Below, piece by piece: positions 21,465 through 24,791 of a stretch of 24,791 nt of DNA (position 1 is the stretch's first letter; each line of letters starts with the position of its first letter). This DNA comes from Zhenhengia stercoravium. Its GTDB lineage: Bacteria; Bacillota; Clostridia; Lachnospirales; Cellulosilyticaceae. The notes beneath the pieces are model-generated. The model was given only the letters and a program-made list of their open reading frames with translations, was not told the origin of the DNA and ran no database searches. Position numbers and translations under genes: made by a program. The stretch is taken from positions 1 through 24,791 of the forward strand of contig JAHLFD010000043.1 in NCBI GenBank assembly GCA_018883975.1, in the 5' to 3' direction.

Positions 21465-23130
21465 GGATAGTACCTCCCTTTTTGGCGATTCTAATAGTTG
21501 TGATACACCCACCATCAGGGTGATTGGCAATAGTTAGGCCATAGTCTTGTCCGTAGTGAAGCTGTATTCTTTGGTGGATGTTCTTAATGCCAAAGTGATT
21601 GGCTTGATTACAAAAGAGCTCATGGATTTTGACTTCATCTATACCTATACCATTATCTCTTACTGTTAAAAGAATAGCGCCATTTTCTTCGAAAACATGG
21701 ATTTTTAATAAACCTTTATAACTTAGTTCCTTAACACCATGATAAATACTATTTTCTACAATAGGCTGTAGAAGAAGTTTAAGACAGTTATAACCTAATA
21801 GCTCAGACTTACAAGTTATATTAAAATCAAATTTATTAAAATAACGTATTTGTAAAATGTGTAAGTAAGCTTCTGTGAGTTCTAATTCTTCTTTAATAGT
21901 AATAAAAACCTTACCATTGCTTAAAGCACGTCTATAAAATTTAGAAAGATTCATAACAACATGAATGAGTGTATCGGATTCGCCTATCTCTGCAAGCGAA
22001 CAAATATTATCAAGAGTGTTATATAAAAAGTGTGGGTTAATTTGCTCTTGAAGTAAATCAAGTGCAAGTTTATCTTTAGCGCGCTGGGTATAAAGTAACT
22101 TATTTTTCATTTTTTCTTGGCTCTCTACCATGCTGTTAAATGCCTTTAGAAGAGAGGTAACATCTTCATCTCCCTCCACATCTTGAAGTGGTATCCATCT
22201 ACCCTCTTTAATTTTTTGAGTATGGGCAATAAGTTTTTGAAGGGGTGAGGTAATGGTACGTGAAAGTAGCCTAGCTAATGGTACATAGAGCATGATGCAT
22301 AGAAGTCCAATGCTAATACAAATCCATAAAATACTATAAATAGGGTTAAAGAACGATTCAGTAGACACTTCATTGATAATATACCAATCTAACATAGGAA
22401 AGTACTTAGTAAACAAAATAGTATCTCCATGATGAGTATAGGAGAAGGGGACATCTAGGTTAGAGATAGATTCAAATAAAGGATAAGGCTCACCAATAGT
22501 TAGAGGACTTGTAGTACTTCTAATATACCCCTGGGTATCCGTAATAAAAATCTGATCATGCTCTGAAATAGAGTTGGCATATACTTGAGCAATAGAGGAC
22601 TCTAGTATGGCGATTTCTAAATACCCTAAATGCTCACCTGTTGAATAACTATAAAAAGGACGGATACAGGAAAAGGTATTTACAAATGTATGAGCATCTG
22701 TTTTTAAAGGCTTTAGTGTTGAGAACCACTTTTTTTCAGGAAAAGTACCCCGTGTAGGGATATTATCAGCTGAATTACCATAGAAGGTAGAAGTGAGAAA
22801 ATCACCATTAAATCCATAAAGTGAAACGGAATGGATATAGGGGGTAGACTGAATAATATGATTGAGTTCATCCTTTACTTGAATAAAGGAAGTATCGGTA
22901 TAAATATTTTGATTTTGTTTATATTTATGTGCTGTTTCCTGAACAACAGGTGCTGTAATAATAGTCCTAGAATAATTCTCTGTAGATGTAATGAAAAACT
23001 CCAGCTGCTTAGAGATATATTCCAGTTCTTTGCAAGAGGAAGATTTTTGTTCGTCTATAAAAGAATTAACAAATACAATATTAGTTACAATGCAGACAAT
23101 GGTAATAATTAAACCAGAGCTTAAGAACAT
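21436..23130 (-). CDS. YesM-type sensor histidine kinase (start uncertain)
   Basis: A membrane kinase, 564 residues from ATG 23130. It has TM1 at about 5-23, an extracellular dCache-like sensor at about 25-260, TM2 at about 265-287, HAMP at about 285-340, a phospho-acceptor domain with H367 in EQINPHFLYNTLDNI, and an ATPase domain with N-box LLLQPIVENSIYHG and DNGIGI. ATG 23130 has no ribosome binding site and starts within TM1. Upstream the frame stays open and encodes FKFLSIRNKFFYA, the usual cytosolic lead of YesM kinases. The ideal start position after AAGAGG (5-nt spacing) is an ACG codon at 23178-23176, which would give 580 residues. Either a non-AUG start, a point mutation or a sequencing error is likely. 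The partner is the downstream response regulator. The signal is perhaps an extracellular sugar, by analogy with YesM systems. Confidence 0.88.
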   Translation of the reverse strand: MFLSSGLIITIVCIVTNIVFVNSFIDEQKSSSCKELEYISKQLEFFITSTENYSRTIITAPVVQETAHKYKQNQNIYTDTSFIQVKDELNHIIQSTPYIHSVSLYGFNGDFLTSTFYGNSADNIPTRGTFPEKKWFSTLKPLKTDAHTFVNTFSCIRPFYSYSTGEHLGYLEIAILESSIAQVYANSISEHDQIFITDTQGYIRSTTSPLTIGEPYPLFESISNLDVPFSYTHHGDTILFTKYFPMLDWYIINEVSTESFFNPIYSILWICISIGLLCIMLYVPLARLLSRTITSPLQKLIAHTQKIKEGRWIPLQDVEGDEDVTSLLKAFNSMVESQEKMKNKLLYTQRAKDKLALDLLQEQINPHFLYNTLDNICSLAEIGESDTLIHVVMNLSKFYRRALSNGKVFITIKEELELTEAYLHILQIRYFNKFDFNITCKSELLGYNCLKLLLQPIVENSIYHGVKELSYKGLLKIHVFEENGAILLTVRDNGIGIDEVKIHELFCNQANHFGIKNIHQRIQLHYGQDYGLTIANHPDGGCITTIRIAKKGGTIHETKCSNSR

Positions 23131-23218
23131 GGCATAGAAAAATTTATTACGGATAGAAAGGAATTTAAAATTTTGCGTAATTACCTCTTAGGATGAATTA
23201 ATAATTTTGTGTAAAAGT

Positions 23219-23247
23219 ATTATACTACAAAAATAAATTTTTAGAAA
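23219..23247 (-). promoter_or_regulatory. Putative promoter of the kinase/regulator operon
   Basis: On the minus strand TATAAT (23219-23224) is a perfect -10, with a weak TTTCTA (23242-23247) at 17 bp spacing as -35. Transcription would begin at about 23212, 34 nt before the ACG codon at 23178 and 82 nt before ATG 23130. Confidence 0.5.
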
Positions 23248-23262
23248 TATATTGTTATTTGT

Positions 23263-23339
23263 AAAAAATCTAGATAAATGTCATAAATGCAGACAGGTTT
23301 AGGTAAATCTGTAGAAAAAAAAAATCTATATGCTATAAT
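23263..23339 (+). promoter_or_regulatory. Fucosidase promoter with AAATCT direct repeats
   Basis: An extended -10, TGCTATAAT (TATAAT at 23334-23339), lies 32 bp before the start codon, with no good -35 (GTAGAA at 23311-23316), as expected for an activated promoter. Three copies of AAATCT lie upstream at 23266-23271, 23305-23310 and 23322-23327, within the longer repeat AAAAAATCTA at 23263 and 23319. These could be half-sites for the AraC-type regulator encoded next door. The A-rich background makes chance repeats possible. Confidence 0.45.
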
Positions 23340-23371
23340 GGGTGACAATAAAGACATAAGGGGGATATACG

Positions 23372-24694
23372 ATGGAAAATAAAATTGTACAAGCAAGAAC
23401 TAAGCGTACTAAATGGTATCAAGAGGCTAGATTTGGTATGTTTATTCACTGGGGGCTTTATGCTATCCCAGCTCGGGGTGAATGGGTAAGAAGTAATGAA
23501 CGTATGCCTAAGGAAGAGTATGATAAGTTTTTTGATGAGTTTGATCCACAAGATTATAATCCAAGAGAATGGGCAAGGTTAGCTAAAAAGGCAGGGATGA
23601 AATATGCCGTTTTAACAGCAAAGCATCATGATGGATTCTGTCTATATGATTCAAAATACACAGATTTTAAATCTACCAATACAGCTTGTAAACGTGACTT
23701 AGTAGCTGAGTTTTTAGAAGCCTTTCGTGCAGAAGATATTAAAGTAGGACTTTATTTTTCAATTATTGATTGGCGTCATCCAGATTTCCCACACTATAAT
23801 GATCAGTTCCATCCAATGAGAGACAATGAAGCCTTCAAGGATATGAAACACGATTTTGATAACTATCTTGAATATATGCATAACCAAGTACATGAACTTC
23901 TTACGAATTATGGACATTTAGATTTAATGTGGTTTGATTTCTCATATGGACCAATGAACTGTGAGAAGTGGAAAGCATCTAAACTTATTGAAATGGTAAG
24001 AAGCATTCAGCCTCACATTATTATCGATAATAGATTAGAGGGCAGTGCAGAAAATGCAGGTTCTATTCGTACATTGAATCCAACACCATATTCAGGAGAT
24101 TTTGCTTCACCAGAGCAGATGATACCACCTAAAGGTATCTGTGATGAGGGGGGGAATCCAATTCCTTGGGAAGCATGTATTACGCTCAATAATCACTGGG
24201 GATATCATGCACACGATAAACATTATAAATCAGCTAAAATGGTTATTCGTACACTTGTAGAATGTGTAAGTAAAAATGGTAACCTTATTCTAAATGTAGG
24301 TCCAGATGCAACAGGTAGACTTCCTCTAGAATCTGTGCAGATTCTAGAGGAAGTAGGCGAATGGATGCATGAAAATGGAGACAGTATCTATGGCTGTGGA
24401 CTTTCTGATTTTGACAAACCAGAATGGGGAAGATTTACACAAAAGGGTAACAAACTCTATGCACACGTTATGGAGGAACAAGTAGGTGCTATATGCCTTC
24501 CAGATATGGCAGGAAAAGTAGAGAAGATGCGCTTATTAAAAGATAAAACAGAAGTTATAGAGACATTTTTCTGGAACTTAAAAGAGTATACAGAAAATGC
24601 ATTCTTCTTCTTTGATAATCATGCAAGTGATTGTTATCCATTGCCAGATGAACGTGATACAGTTGTAGAGATTACATTAAAAGAAACACATTAA
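23372..24694 (+). CDS. Alpha-L-fucosidase, glycoside hydrolase family 29
   Basis: A 440-residue enzyme that removes terminal alpha-L-fucose from glycans by a retaining mechanism. The GH29 TIM barrel is recognisable: RFGMFIHWGLYAIPARGEW (20-38), AKHHDGFCLYDSKYTDF (83-99), VGLYFSIIDWRHPDF (125-139) and the nucleophile D189 in LDLMWFDFSYG, followed by NGNLILNVGPDATGRLP. There is no signal peptide or membrane segment, so it acts inside the cell on imported fucosides. The C-terminal part (about 360-440) fits the small beta domain. AGGGGG precedes ATG 23372. The acid/base residue cannot be fixed from sequence alone, and linkage preference is unknown. The divergent YesM/YesN system is its probable regulator, which fits a host-glycan or plant-glycan user. 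Confidence 0.95.
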   Translation: MENKIVQARTKRTKWYQEARFGMFIHWGLYAIPARGEWVRSNERMPKEEYDKFFDEFDPQDYNPREWARLAKKAGMKYAVLTAKHHDGFCLYDSKYTDFKSTNTACKRDLVAEFLEAFRAEDIKVGLYFSIIDWRHPDFPHYNDQFHPMRDNEAFKDMKHDFDNYLEYMHNQVHELLTNYGHLDLMWFDFSYGPMNCEKWKASKLIEMVRSIQPHIIIDNRLEGSAENAGSIRTLNPTPYSGDFASPEQMIPPKGICDEGGNPIPWEACITLNNHWGYHAHDKHYKSAKMVIRTLVECVSKNGNLILNVGPDATGRLPLESVQILEEVGEWMHENGDSIYGCGLSDFDKPEWGRFTQKGNKLYAHVMEEQVGAICLPDMAGKVEKMRLLKDKTEVIETFFWNLKEYTENAFFFFDNHASDCYPLPDERDTVVEITLKETH

Positions 24695-24696
24695 AT

Positions 24697-24732
24697 AAAA
24701 GGCAGTGCATGTGTATATAAGCACTGCCTTTT
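24697..24732 (+). terminator. Intrinsic terminator after the fucosidase gene
   Basis: A perfect 12-bp stem, AAAAGGCAGTGC (24697-24708) and GCACTGCCTTTT (24721-24732), with a 12-base loop. The fucosidase is therefore transcribed as a single gene. The last 59 bases of the window (24733-24791) show only AT-rich sequence with no gene. Confidence 0.88.
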
Positions 24733-24791
24733 GTGTTGAAAAAACATTATATATAAAATGTACAAAAATAAATAAAATGACCATGTTTAAT

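Noticed and set aside
21465..21530. 22-residue N-terminal extension of the response regulator
   Set aside because: It lies within the kinase gene; MKLNVVIADDE with AAGGGAGGTAC upstream is the canonical receiver start.
1..24791. CRISPR arrays, insertion sequences, prophage, tRNA or rRNA genes
   Set aside because: No regularly spaced repeats, transposase or integrase motifs, or cloverleaf/rRNA sequences were recognised; all large frames are accounted for.

Overview
The window looks like a chromosomal stretch from an anaerobic, low-GC Firmicute of the class Clostridia (Lachnospirales or Cellulosilyticaceae-like). This rests on the AT-rich codon use, strong AGGAGG-type ribosome binding sites, a classical T-box leader, an ECF sigma factor with a DUF4179-type partner, a YesM/YesN two-component system beside a GH29 fucosidase, and a DUF4430 protein beside an ECF vitamin transporter. 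No rRNA, tRNA, phage, insertion sequence or CRISPR array is visible. The genus cannot be fixed from the sequence alone. The first 42 bases are not genomic: they are an Illumina Nextera transposase adapter left on the contig end.

Layout. (1) 67-1044: a DHH/DHHA1 phosphoesterase (NrnA-like), then a terminator. (2) 1130-6548: a four-gene peptidoglycan-sugar salvage operon, mupG - exported AmiE-like serine hydrolase - murQ - murP, closed by a terminator. The likely order of work is as follows. The exported hydrolase strips peptides from muropeptides. MurP imports and phosphorylates the MurNAc sugar or MurNAc-GlcNAc. MupG splits the phosphorylated disaccharide, and MurQ converts MurNAc-6-P to GlcNAc-6-P and D-lactate. 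No murR regulator or nagZ is present. (3) 6746-8321: an ECF sigma factor and a membrane-anchored putative anti-sigma factor. (4) 8413-10169, minus strand: a PlsY-family acyltransferase and a GT28 (MGDG synthase/UgtP-like) glycosyltransferase, a lipid/glycolipid pair. (5) 10279-13461: a sigma-A promoter, a T-box riboswitch with a Trp (UGG) specifier, a further structured leader, and trpXYZ, the predicted tryptophan ABC transporter. (6) 13518-17232, minus strand: an ECF-type vitamin transporter (T, fused double ATPase, S) plus a membrane-anchored DUF4430 (transcobalamin C-terminal-like) protein, with palindromic operator-like sites at both the operon promoter and a possible internal promoter. 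(7) 17414-19879: an 821-residue fusion of CoA-disulfide reductase, rhodanese, TusA and DsrE2 domains, in effect a complete sulfur relay in one chain. (8) 19947-23130, minus strand: an AraC-type (YesN) response regulator and a YesM-type sensor kinase, divergent from (9) 23372-24694, an intracellular GH29 alpha-L-fucosidase.

Most units end in clear intrinsic hairpins, several of them bidirectional between convergent genes. The most informative non-coding signals are the Trp T-box leader, whose downstream leader contains a segment perfectly complementary to the trpX ribosome binding site, and the two overlapping-palindrome regions in the ECF transporter locus. The sensor kinase has an anomalous start: homologous-looking sequence continues upstream of the first ATG to an ACG codon that sits exactly where a start codon is expected.
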